A DNA stretch of 64,000 bases, taken from assembly GCA_964019335.1 (NCBI GenBank), contig OZ025657.1, forward strand, positions 310,001-374,000, in the 5' to 3' direction. Shown in pieces: positions 45,994 through 54,235 of the stretch. The number at the start of each line of letters is the position of its first letter. The stretch's first letter is position 1. A model generated the notes under the pieces. That model ran no database searches. It was given only the letters and a program-made list of their open reading frames with translations, and was not told where the DNA came from. Source of the stretch: Diplonema japonicum. Lineage: Eukaryota > Euglenozoa > Diplonemea > Diplonemida > Diplonemidae. The translations under genes were made by a program, and so were the position numbers.

Positions 45994-46650
45994 TTTCAGC
46001 AGCTTGGGCGTGAAACCAACTAGCGAGTTGTTGGGGATGCAATGAGTTCGCAGTTGCTCCTCTAGGGGACGCGAAGACTGGGCGAGTGGAGTATCCAATG
46101 ATGGAATGGCTGTGGAGCCCCAGGGTACGCAGTGAGTGTGCTGACTTCTTAGTTCTGCTGGAATCAGGTGACTCCCAGTTCCTGTTCTGTGTGCCCTGTC
46201 CAGGACGTTGAGGATTCTCCCGATTTTCCTAGCCCAGCATGCCAGGTCTTCACCACCCATGTGGATTCTCTCCGTTGCTATGAAGTCGACAGCAAGCTCC
46301 GCCTTGGACACTTGCCCTCCATCCTTGCCCCATTTCGGGGCACTCAGCCATTTGAGGACAAACGGGATCAGCCCCGGGAAGTACTTCTTCCCCAGCCCGT
46401 GCTTGTGATACCAAATGAGGGGTTTCGGTTCTAATAGGTTTCCCGGTTGGAATGGTCTTTTCCAGAAGTGTAGATTATCGTATCTGACCTGTTTCTCGGC
46501 GTGCAGGCTCTCGAGTTTCCCCGCAATTTCCGCAAACATCAGGTGTAGTTGCTTGACACTTGTCAGAAAAAAAGAAATCAGAAAAAAAATAAGGGGGGGT
46601 GAAGAAACCATAAAGAAAACACCAGCGTCATATCTATGAATGACTCCCAA
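45952..46650 (-). pseudogene. Orphan coding fragment, possibly retroelement-derived
   Basis: A reading frame of about 230 codons of normal composition after the first 30, which are hydrophobic low complexity. It contains FAEIAGKLESLHAEKQVRYD, then FWKRPFQPGNLLEPKPLIWY and SKAELAVDFIATERIHMGG. The style resembles the C-terminal part of protist reverse-transcriptase polyproteins, but I cannot name a match. Its 3' end runs into the 22-bp array, which supplies the stop codon. There is no credible start. A broken element or a rapidly evolving gene are both possible. Confidence 0.4.
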
Positions 46651-47641
46651 AGCAGGGGGGGGGGGGGGGGGGGGGGGGTTTCCACCTCCATTTTTCTTCT
46701 CTTTTTCCTTCCGATACTATTTTTTAAAGTTCTTTTTGGACGTAACCCGCTTAATAATAACCGTTTGATCAGCCTGCTATAACTGCCACATTGTCCCCCC
46801 CATTTTTTTATTGCCGGGAATACAGACCCACACCAAAATTATTTGGCTTGAGAAAGTGGGGGGGGGGGGGGCTCTTTTCTTTTTTCTTTTCCTTTTTTTT
46901 GTTTTTTTTGTTGTATAAAAAAATTGAGAATGAAAGAAGAAGAAAAAAAATGAAAAATCAATTTCTTAGTTCTGAGAAATTGTGTGTCATTCCCTTTCTT
47001 TTCTCTTTACTCGGCGGGCACTTAGCACACCGTCGATACAGCTAGGGGCTCGCACCCCTTTCCCCCCCTATCTTCATTTTCCTTAAGAGCGGGCGGACCT
47101 TAGAAACCAGACCACGATTTGACTTAAAATAACTCGCTTCATGTCTTCTAAAAGTGTTTTAAACACCGCCCCGTGTAAGAATGCTTTAAACCGTGACCTA
47201 TTAGCTGAACGAAGGGGAGGGTGGACCTCAGAGTGGGAACTGCATCAGGAAAAAAAATTTTTTTTCTTTCCGTTCACTTACGCCCCCCTTCACATTATCT
47301 TCAAAAAAAAAAAAAAAGATACGAAGCATTATTGATCGGGCAACGAGAAAAAAAAATCACCTTTTTAAAAAGTATTCTTACATGCGGCGAGGGGAGAACT
47401 TCAAAGACACCCGAGAGACATAAAGGGGGGGGGGGGGGGGGGAACAAATTCCTTTTTTTTCTTCCTTTTCTTTTTTTTTTTTAAAAAAAAAGAAAAGAAT
47501 TCACGAAAAAACACGAAAAAACAACAAAAAAAAAGGTGTGTGTGGTGTGTTTTGTATGCTGGCCTTGTTCCTTTCGGGGGGGGGGGGGGGAATTATATTG
47601 CCTGAAAAAAAAAGGGGGGAAAAAAAAAACATCCTTCCCTT

Positions 47642-50146
47642 TTACAACGCTTCATTCCTGACCTCCTTTTCCGGAGGGGCAGTGTAATCCTCGTGATCTT
47701 CGTAGTTGATGAGGGCGTACGACATAGGCATTTTGGTGGGCCACCAGTTCCATTTCCCGGCGACTAGCATCACGGCAGGGAGGAGAATAGTGCGGATGAC
47801 GAAGGTGTCGAGAAGAACTGAAACGCACAAGCACACACCGAACTGGTTAAGAACCACAACATCGCTGAGAATGAGCCCCGAGAAGGCTACCGCCATGATG
47901 ATACCTGCACCGGAGATCACAGAACCTGTTCGGTGGAGACCCTCCACGATGGCGAACTTATCAGAATAAAGCTCCTTTGTACGTATTTCGACAACACGGG
48001 TCAGAAGATACACATCATAGTCAAGCCCCAACCCGATAATGATGGTGATGGCAAGCGATGGAACAAGCCATTGCAAAGCATCCCCATCGTAATTATGCAA
48101 ATACGGGAAAAGCCAGTGAAACGCATCTGTTTGATACACGTAAAATACAAACCCGAATACTACCGCAAGCGTGTACAGCAATGTGAAGGCCAGCCTCAAG
48201 GGGATCATTACGGATTTGAACTGAACGAACACGATTATAACAACCAACGACACCACCACACCGAGCATTTCCGGAAGCGAATCGTTCACTTGATGCGCGA
48301 AGTCTACCAAAGGAACGTTTCCGCTGTACAGCATAACCTCGATTCCATCCGCTTTGTACTTTTCATTGATAGCCGTTAGATGGTTACGAAGGTTTTTAAT
48401 CCATTTGGTAGCTTCGTGTCCTAAGGGGTCGAATGGGGTGGTGATGTCCATCTGGCCAGCACGATGATGAGGTTGAGAGACCCAACTTGCCAGGAAGTCG
48501 CGGTAGTCAGACTGTCCCGTGAATACAACAGACTCTTCGTATGATAAGTACAATGTTTGGTTCAAGAATGGGACAAACATTGCCGCTAGAAAACTGTTGT
48601 TTGAGAATCCCGGGTTTGTCTCGCACACTGTTGCCGCAACTTCGCCGAACAAATCAAAACCAGCTTCTGAATATAACCCGCTCGATGTTGTAACTATCTC
48701 CGTGTCGTTGGAGATCGGGAGATCGTCCGGTGTCGAGGAGTTTGTTATCAATATAGTATACGACTGGACCCTCCCAGGAGGGAAGTCTTCCTGAAACACC
48801 TTCAACGCCTTTACACTGGCCGCGTCTCTTGGAAGCAGTTCAAACTGATCAATCCCGGACATGTCCAATTCGGGGATTCTACAATAGAACGGCGCGCCCA
48901 GAAGCAGCACAACGACGATGGCTGTGTATGGGTACTTTGAAATGGATTTCCCGACCCTGCCCCATATCGACGAATTTGGTTTTCTCGAAGCTTTGAACAG
49001 ATGTGTCGGGAACCTTGGAAACCGTGTTTCGATCGCCTCGTAAGCTGATTTCGATATAATGGGCTTCTTGAACCATTTACCGAAGATACACAAAATGGCC
49101 GGCGTCAGAGTGAGGTTCACCAACATTGTGCAGAGGACGGTAATGCCCGCGCCCAACCCGGTGCTCCTTATCGGCTGGCACGGCACGATCATCAACCCGA
49201 AAATCGCAATAGAAATCAGCACACCGCTGACCAATATCGTCCGCGAGGTGTAATCACGAATTTCTTGCAAACCGGACTTGATGGTGGAAGCCTGGTTAAA
49301 CCGTATAAGGATGAACAAGTTGTAGTCAATAGACAACGCGAGGTCCAAGGAAAGCATCACCGACGGTGTGATGGTGAAAAACGATGTTATCAGAGCAAAT
49401 GGGTACGACAAGGCGAACGCGCTGCCTATGCTGATCAGAATCGACAGAATCGGCGCCAGCAACAGCTTCGCCGACTTCAAAAAATAACAGAATATCATGA
49501 ACGCAAACGGAACGCAGATCAGCTCCATTCTCTCTATGTCCTTCACCGTGCCCTCCTGGCCGTCCATGTTGAGGACCTCCTCTCCTGTGAACCATAGGGA
49601 GACTCCCTTCGGAAAGCCTGCCTCTTCGGGGTTCAACAAATTGTTGCGAATGTACTTGATGTACTTGTTGTTAATATGCGACTGCTTCTTCCCCAAGATG
49701 ATGATCGAGATGATCGTGCTTTTGTGGTTGGAGGATAGAAATTGCGGTCTTAGAAATCTTGAGGTGTTGCTGACGTAGTAGCCCTCAAAGAGGATCTCTG
49801 GAACAGGGGTGATCACGTTGCAGGTGAGGATTTTGTTTTGGAGCAGCTTCGTGTAGTTTTGAAGGGGTTCCGGGTCGGTTGTCAGCGAAGATTCGGATTT
49901 TACCAGCAACAGCAAAACTGTTTTGTTTCTGCTGTGGAAGTAGTAGTGGTCGAGGTCCTGTGCGATCTGGCTCGCGCTACCCGACGGCGGGTTGACGTTC
50001 ACCGTGGTTTCACCGATCAGCTTCGGCGCATACAATACTATCGGAACGCACATCGCCACGTAGAACAGCACAACACCGTACGCCATCCATTTCCACTCAC
50101 GAGGGACTCCCGCGTCTTCCTGATTTTCGTCCGTGGTGTTAATCAT
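47642..50146 (-). CDS. RND/MMPL-family membrane transporter
   Basis: An 834-residue intronless protein with two matching halves. Each has one N-terminal membrane helix (residues about 22-41, and again near 435), a large external loop with several NxS/T sites, and a block of five helices. The diagnostic helix-4 pattern of the superfamily appears in each half, LDLALSIDYNLFILIRF and IIIGLGLDYDVYLLTR, with the charged Asp that relays protons. The half-repeat helix following, SGVLISIAIFGLMIVP and GAGIIMAVAFSGLIL, is typical of MMPL proteins. It would be a proton-driven exporter of lipids or hydrophobic compounds at the cell surface or acidic organelles; the substrate is unknown. There is no sterol-sensing signature clear enough to call it NPC1/Patched. 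Confidence 0.9.
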   Translation of the reverse strand: MINTTDENQEDAGVPREWKWMAYGVVLFYVAMCVPIVLYAPKLIGETTVNVNPPSGSASQIAQDLDHYYFHSRNKTVLLLLVKSESSLTTDPEPLQNYTKLLQNKILTCNVITPVPEILFEGYYVSNTSRFLRPQFLSSNHKSTIISIIILGKKQSHINNKYIKYIRNNLLNPEEAGFPKGVSLWFTGEEVLNMDGQEGTVKDIERMELICVPFAFMIFCYFLKSAKLLLAPILSILISIGSAFALSYPFALITSFFTITPSVMLSLDLALSIDYNLFILIRFNQASTIKSGLQEIRDYTSRTILVSGVLISIAIFGLMIVPCQPIRSTGLGAGITVLCTMLVNLTLTPAILCIFGKWFKKPIISKSAYEAIETRFPRFPTHLFKASRKPNSSIWGRVGKSISKYPYTAIVVVLLLGAPFYCRIPELDMSGIDQFELLPRDAASVKALKVFQEDFPPGRVQSYTILITNSSTPDDLPISNDTEIVTTSSGLYSEAGFDLFGEVAATVCETNPGFSNNSFLAAMFVPFLNQTLYLSYEESVVFTGQSDYRDFLASWVSQPHHRAGQMDITTPFDPLGHEATKWIKNLRNHLTAINEKYKADGIEVMLYSGNVPLVDFAHQVNDSLPEMLGVVVSLVVIIVFVQFKSVMIPLRLAFTLLYTLAVVFGFVFYVYQTDAFHWLFPYLHNYDGDALQWLVPSLAITIIIGLGLDYDVYLLTRVVEIRTKELYSDKFAIVEGLHRTGSVISGAGIIMAVAFSGLILSDVVVLNQFGVCLCVSVLLDTFVIRTILLPAVMLVAGKWNWWPTKMPMSYALINYEDHEDYTAPPEKEVRNEAL

Positions 50147-50293
50147 TTTCTCTTTTTTTTTCTTCTTTTCTTTTCTTCTTTCCTCCTCCCTCCCCCCGCC
50201 GTCCCTCCTTTTTTTTTAAAGAAAACTTGTAATTTGTTCGTGTAAATTATCAGGGGAAAAAAAAAACTATGATTTTTTAGCTTTTCCCTTTCC

Positions 50294-51487
50294 TTAAGCC
50301 AGCAAATACTCAATCAACCTCCCTACGACACGTATCGATAAGCTGTTCCCGAGCAACCTGTAGTGCTGAATGTCTTGTAGATCCCCTGTAAGTTTGAACC
50401 CGGAAGGGTACCCCATCAGTGTAGCCACCTCCCTCGGTGTGAAGTACCGCATTTTATACTTCGAGAAGTCGATTTTTTCACCTTCGCGGAAGGCCCGTCT
50501 TTCGGAAAGGTAGTCCTCCTCCGTGCCGGTTTGGATCAGAACGGACCCGGAACCTTTAGAACGTTTTGCGTAGGCTTTTGTAAAACATCCGCTTCGTGTC
50601 GAGGAAGGGGTTACAATGTCCACATGCTCCAAACCTTTCATAAGCTGTTCTTCTGGGAGGAGTGTGCCCTCGGCGACCGCGTCGGTGTCCAGGTTTAAAA
50701 AATCTCGTAAAACGGGTATTTTGCATTCTTCCTGTGTCGTTACACCGCTTTTGACAAGCAGATCAGCCGCATCGGCAGAGTCCGTCAGGATCCCACCGTT
50801 CAATGATTCTTCTTTGAATTTCAAAGGGGCTTTCTTTGCGAGGATGTACATTCTCGGGCGGCTGTTCGGAACTCCAAGCGACATTGCGTTTAAGCACAAG
50901 CACTGATATGTGTACCCACAGCCCGACAGTGTGCTGGACAGCTCCTTGAAGGTCTCAGACCGTTCAAATCCCAACACGTTCTCAACCAAGATGTAACGAG
51001 GCTGGTTGTGAAGCGTTGGGAGCAGGTCGAGCATGGTCAGGAAGGACACCGCACGGGGGTCCTCAGAACCCTTCCGCGAGCCTTGTCTTGTGTATGGTTG
51101 ACATGGTGGGGCCAACAGCCACATCTCCGCATCTAAGTGATCGAGTTCGGCAGCTGTGAGGCGGTTCAGATCTGTGCTGAACACGCTGGTGTCTGGGAAA
51201 TTGTCTTTGTAAACAACATTTGCATTTTCGTTGACATCCCAAGCGGCCACGACTTTGCATTGTTTTCTCTTTGCGATCTTGCTGGTTTCGAGAGCAACGT
51301 GCATCCCGCCGATGCCCGAGTAAAACTCCACGACGCGCATCCCGTTTCCTTGCACCTTCCCCATGCCTTCCTTCGGACGGTGGCTTCTACACCTTTTCTG
51401 TCTGCACAATTCTTCCACGCTCACACACCCGCATTTTCCACACATCCACTCGTCTTTGTGCCATTCCCTTTTTCTTTTTTCCGTCAT
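50294..51487 (-). CDS. TRDMT1: Dnmt2-type tRNA cytosine-5 methyltransferase with N-terminal zinc finger
   Basis: A 397-residue intronless protein. AdoMet motif I is VEFYSGIGGMHVALE (about 53-67). Motif IV has catalytic Cys129 in LLAPPCQPYTRQG, motif VI is ILVENVLGFE, and the Dnmt2-specific end is MGYPSGFKLTG with RLLGNSLSIRVVGRLIEYLL. The PPCQPYTRQG and the short connection to the target recognition region separate Dnmt2 from DNA methyltransferases. It methylates C38 of tRNA-Asp and a few others. The first 36 residues carry an extra Cys cluster (Cys16, 19, 21, 28, 33) beginning DEWMCGKCGC, not usual for Dnmt2, probably a small zinc finger. TATAAAACAGG lies 11 nt upstream of the ATG. Confidence 0.94.
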   Translation of the reverse strand: MTEKRKREWHKDEWMCGKCGCVSVEELCRQKRCRSHRPKEGMGKVQGNGMRVVEFYSGIGGMHVALETSKIAKRKQCKVVAAWDVNENANVVYKDNFPDTSVFSTDLNRLTAAELDHLDAEMWLLAPPCQPYTRQGSRKGSEDPRAVSFLTMLDLLPTLHNQPRYILVENVLGFERSETFKELSSTLSGCGYTYQCLCLNAMSLGVPNSRPRMYILAKKAPLKFKEESLNGGILTDSADAADLLVKSGVTTQEECKIPVLRDFLNLDTDAVAEGTLLPEEQLMKGLEHVDIVTPSSTRSGCFTKAYAKRSKGSGSVLIQTGTEEDYLSERRAFREGEKIDFSKYKMRYFTPREVATLMGYPSGFKLTGDLQDIQHYRLLGNSLSIRVVGRLIEYLLA

Positions 51488-52087
51488 TTTCTTTTCCTGT
51501 TTTATAGCGATGTGAGAAAAAGGGGATTAAAAAGTATTTAAAAAAAAAGAGGGAGAACAAAAAAAAAGGGTCCGACCACTGTGCAACCTTGTGTCGCGAT
51601 TGGGTCGGAGAATAAGTCCGAATCGAAGAGGGAGAAGAAAAAGAAAACCAGGCATTTTAAGATTCGCGTCTTCGCGCTCACCAGCTGGTCCTCAGGTTTC
51701 AAATAAGAAAAATAAAAAAAACGATGAGGATAACTGAAGAGAGAGGGGAAATAGATATTTTTTTTTTTTTTTTTTTAAATTCCACTTCCTTTTCGACTTG
51801 CTAAGGCTGTACCCACTAGGTGGGTTGGAAGTGTCTCGAGACGCTCACCCGGTTGCCCGAGTACTCATGACCGTACTGGTGTTCTCTAATGAGATAGTGA
51901 CAGATCCGAAGCCCGCAAATTAAGTGTTGCATGCAGGTTAAAAGTGGAAAGATGAAATGAATTTTATTCTGTTTTTCGTAACATAACATGTAAAAGTACG
52001 CGACACACTTTTTTTTTCTCCCTCCATTCAGACAAAGGGATGCAAGCATGTGTATGTTGTATAAGGATACCCCTAAGGCCCGTGGCC
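51488..52087. other. 600-bp spacer, nothing recognised
   Basis: A-rich leader of Dnmt2, a T run near 51761-51777, and a mixed patch at 51800-51950 that lacks a reading frame or tRNA fold. Confidence 0.5.
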
Positions 52088-54118
52088 TCATTGGGAGTCA
52101 GAGTAGGAGAAGGAACCTGTGTTCCTGCGGCCCTGCACCACGGGGAGCACGGGGGACGAGGTGATCCCGCACTGGTTGGTGCCCCTCTCCAGTCTGATGT
52201 AGCCGTCCTCGCCCCACGACGGGCCCCACGAGTTCTTGATGAGCCAGTACTTGGTCCCCTGGTCCTCGCCGTAGCCCACGATGAGGACTGCGTGGTCAGG
52301 CTGGTGGTTGCAGCACCCTGTCATGACACCGCCAGTGTACGGCCACCACAGCTGCGTCATCGCGTCCAGAGCGATCGACACGGGGCCGTACTTCGCAACC
52401 GCAGCCGCCATCGCCTCCTCCGTCTGGTTCACGTTCATGTAGCCGGTCACCTTGATGTCCGCCATCGAGTGGCCACCGCTGCACGCAGGTGCGTTCCCGT
52501 TCCCAGACACGTACGGGTACGAGGCCTCCGTCGCGTCCCCGTTCTGCTTCACGTACTCCATCGCGAGGTACGGCCACCCGCCGCCGCAGCCCTCGTTCCC
52601 GTCGCGGTTGTCACAGCTCACGAGCTCCTGCTCCGACAGCGAGGTCAGCGACCTCCCTGCGATGGCCCACGCGCTCTCCATCGCACCCGTCGCGCTGAAG
52701 CTCCAGCATGACCCGCACTGGCCTTGGCTCTTCACAGGGGTCACTACTCCCTTCGTCCTCCAGTCCACCGACACAGGCGCCTCCCTCACGTCCTGCTCTG
52801 TGATCACGTACCCAGCAGGCGTCTCCGCCCCAGCCTTGTCCGCCACCCCCGTCTTCGAGCAGTCCCTCAGGTGGGTTTCGAACTCTGCCTTCGACCAGTC
52901 AGCGAGGCTGTTGGGGAAGGTCCTCTCCAAGCTGTTCCCGCGCTTGTGGAAAACACTTAGGTGCCTCCTGAAGTTCTGGAACCGCTGCTCCTCCTCAGCC
53001 TCGGATGCGTAGGCCTTCCCGTGCTGCTTCTTCCACGCGGCGAAGGCGGCCTGCTGCTTCTCCAGCGACACCGTCGCGTCGACAGGCTCCTCGATGGGGG
53101 CCGCCCTCTTCGTCTTCTCCTTCGCCGCGTCAGAAGCGAACAGGGTCCCGTTCGTCGTCATCGCTGTGCTCACAGAGAAGGCAGCTGCCCCCCACTCCAT
53201 CTGGCACTGCAGCTCTTGCCCAGCGGGGAGGATGAAGTAGCAGCCGCCACGGTTCCCCTGGTCGTTCGTGTTCGACCCCCACGCGCACACGTTCGCCCCG
53301 CCGAAGTAGCAGTGGTACGAGTTGTAGTTGTTGTCGACGCTGGACGAGGTCACTGTCACCACGAGGTCCTTGTCCGCGTGGGGGTTCGTGTACGTGCAGT
53401 CGCACAGGTTGGGCTTCGAGTAGGTCACGTTCGGGCATGTGAAGTGCGTGTCCGTCTGCGCCGTCGCCGATAGGTACCTCCGCGTCATCAGGGCCCCCGC
53501 AGAAGTGAGCATGCGGAACGACCCCTGGTCCACCTTGCACCTCACTGTCGCCCCTGCGGGGAGGAAGTAGTTGCATGAGTAGCCGCCCACGGAGGACCCC
53601 ACCGTGTATGCGCACACCTCCACGTTGTTGTAGCTGCACGACATGCTGTTTGTCCCCGACCCTGCCGCCTCGAAGGACTGCGCCACCCACATATCCGCCT
53701 TCTTGCTGTTTGTGAAGGAGCACGATGCCCCCGTGCACGGAACCTCCGTCACCGTCCTCGACACCGACGACCCCACCATCGCCGCAGCGTGCGCCCCGAT
53801 GAAGTTCATCGTCCCCTCCACAGTGCAGTCGAAGCTTCCCCCAGCAGGCAGAACGAAGTAGCAGTCCCCCGCACTCCCGCTGTCGCTTGCCGACCACTTC
53901 CTGCTGCAGTACACCATCTTCCCGTCACCGCAGCTGAAACCCCCTTCAGACTCACCCGAGGCAAGCTCCACTTGGAAGAACAGGGACACCGCCTCGTCCA
54001 CTTCCCGGTTATTCCGGTGGCTGCAACTGCTCCCCTTCCCAGGACAGTCGATCGACTTGAAGTCAGCACCCCCGTACACCCCCGCAGCGAGCGCGCTTAG
54101 GATGAGAGCGATCTTCAT
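52088..54118 (-). CDS. Secreted papain-family cysteine protease with three novel N-terminal repeats
   Basis: A 676-residue intronless protein. A signal peptide (MKIALILSALAAGVYG) is followed by three Cys-rich repeats at about 25-115, 128-215 and 228-320, each ending in a block like CYFVLPAGGSFDC. An inhibitor-I29 prodomain lies at about 355-415, then the mature enzyme from about 448. Catalytic residues are Gln465, Cys471 (QGQCGSCW), His609 (DHAVLIVGYG) and Asn629 (NSWGPSWG). Details such as SYPYVSGNG, YTGGVM and the late GTNQCGI resemble kinetoplastid cathepsin-L-like enzymes. It would act in lysosomes or food vacuoles, or be secreted. Third codon positions are strikingly C/G-rich compared with its neighbours, which suggests high expression. 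The role of the N-terminal repeats is unknown; carbohydrate or mucus binding is a guess. Confidence 0.93.
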   Translation of the reverse strand: MKIALILSALAAGVYGGADFKSIDCPGKGSSCSHRNNREVDEAVSLFFQVELASGESEGGFSCGDGKMVYCSRKWSASDSGSAGDCYFVLPAGGSFDCTVEGTMNFIGAHAAAMVGSSVSRTVTEVPCTGASCSFTNSKKADMWVAQSFEAAGSGTNSMSCSYNNVEVCAYTVGSSVGGYSCNYFLPAGATVRCKVDQGSFRMLTSAGALMTRRYLSATAQTDTHFTCPNVTYSKPNLCDCTYTNPHADKDLVVTVTSSSVDNNYNSYHCYFGGANVCAWGSNTNDQGNRGGCYFILPAGQELQCQMEWGAAAFSVSTAMTTNGTLFASDAAKEKTKRAAPIEEPVDATVSLEKQQAAFAAWKKQHGKAYASEAEEEQRFQNFRRHLSVFHKRGNSLERTFPNSLADWSKAEFETHLRDCSKTGVADKAGAETPAGYVITEQDVREAPVSVDWRTKGVVTPVKSQGQCGSCWSFSATGAMESAWAIAGRSLTSLSEQELVSCDNRDGNEGCGGGWPYLAMEYVKQNGDATEASYPYVSGNGNAPACSGGHSMADIKVTGYMNVNQTEEAMAAAVAKYGPVSIALDAMTQLWWPYTGGVMTGCCNHQPDHAVLIVGYGEDQGTKYWLIKNSWGPSWGEDGYIRLERGTNQCGITSSPVLPVVQGRRNTGSFSYSDSQ

Positions 54119-54235
54119 GGTATTTCTTTGTAGTGTTTACGGTAAAGTTCCTGTGATGCTGTGAGCAACAGAGAGCATGGTCTCCACAAGAAGAAAACAA
54201 AAAAAAAGAAAAGCGGAGAAAGAGCGGAAGCTCTC

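Larger units (their letters stand above)
45684..47641. other. 2-kb spacer with tandem array and element-like fragment
   Basis: From left: T-rich CPSF73 leader with TATATAAAAC, dispersed repeat B (45801-45843), a 22-bp tandem array (45840-45993), a coding-like fragment (45952-46650), then G runs (46655-46678 is 24 G) and mixed low complexity up to the transporter stop. The patch at 47100-47240 is open on plus (NTAPCKNALNRDLLAERRGG) but has no family. Confidence 0.55.

Noticed and set aside
52040-53473. Long plus-strand ORFs opposite the cysteine protease
   Set aside because: They are shadows caused by the strongly C/G-biased third positions of the real minus-strand gene.
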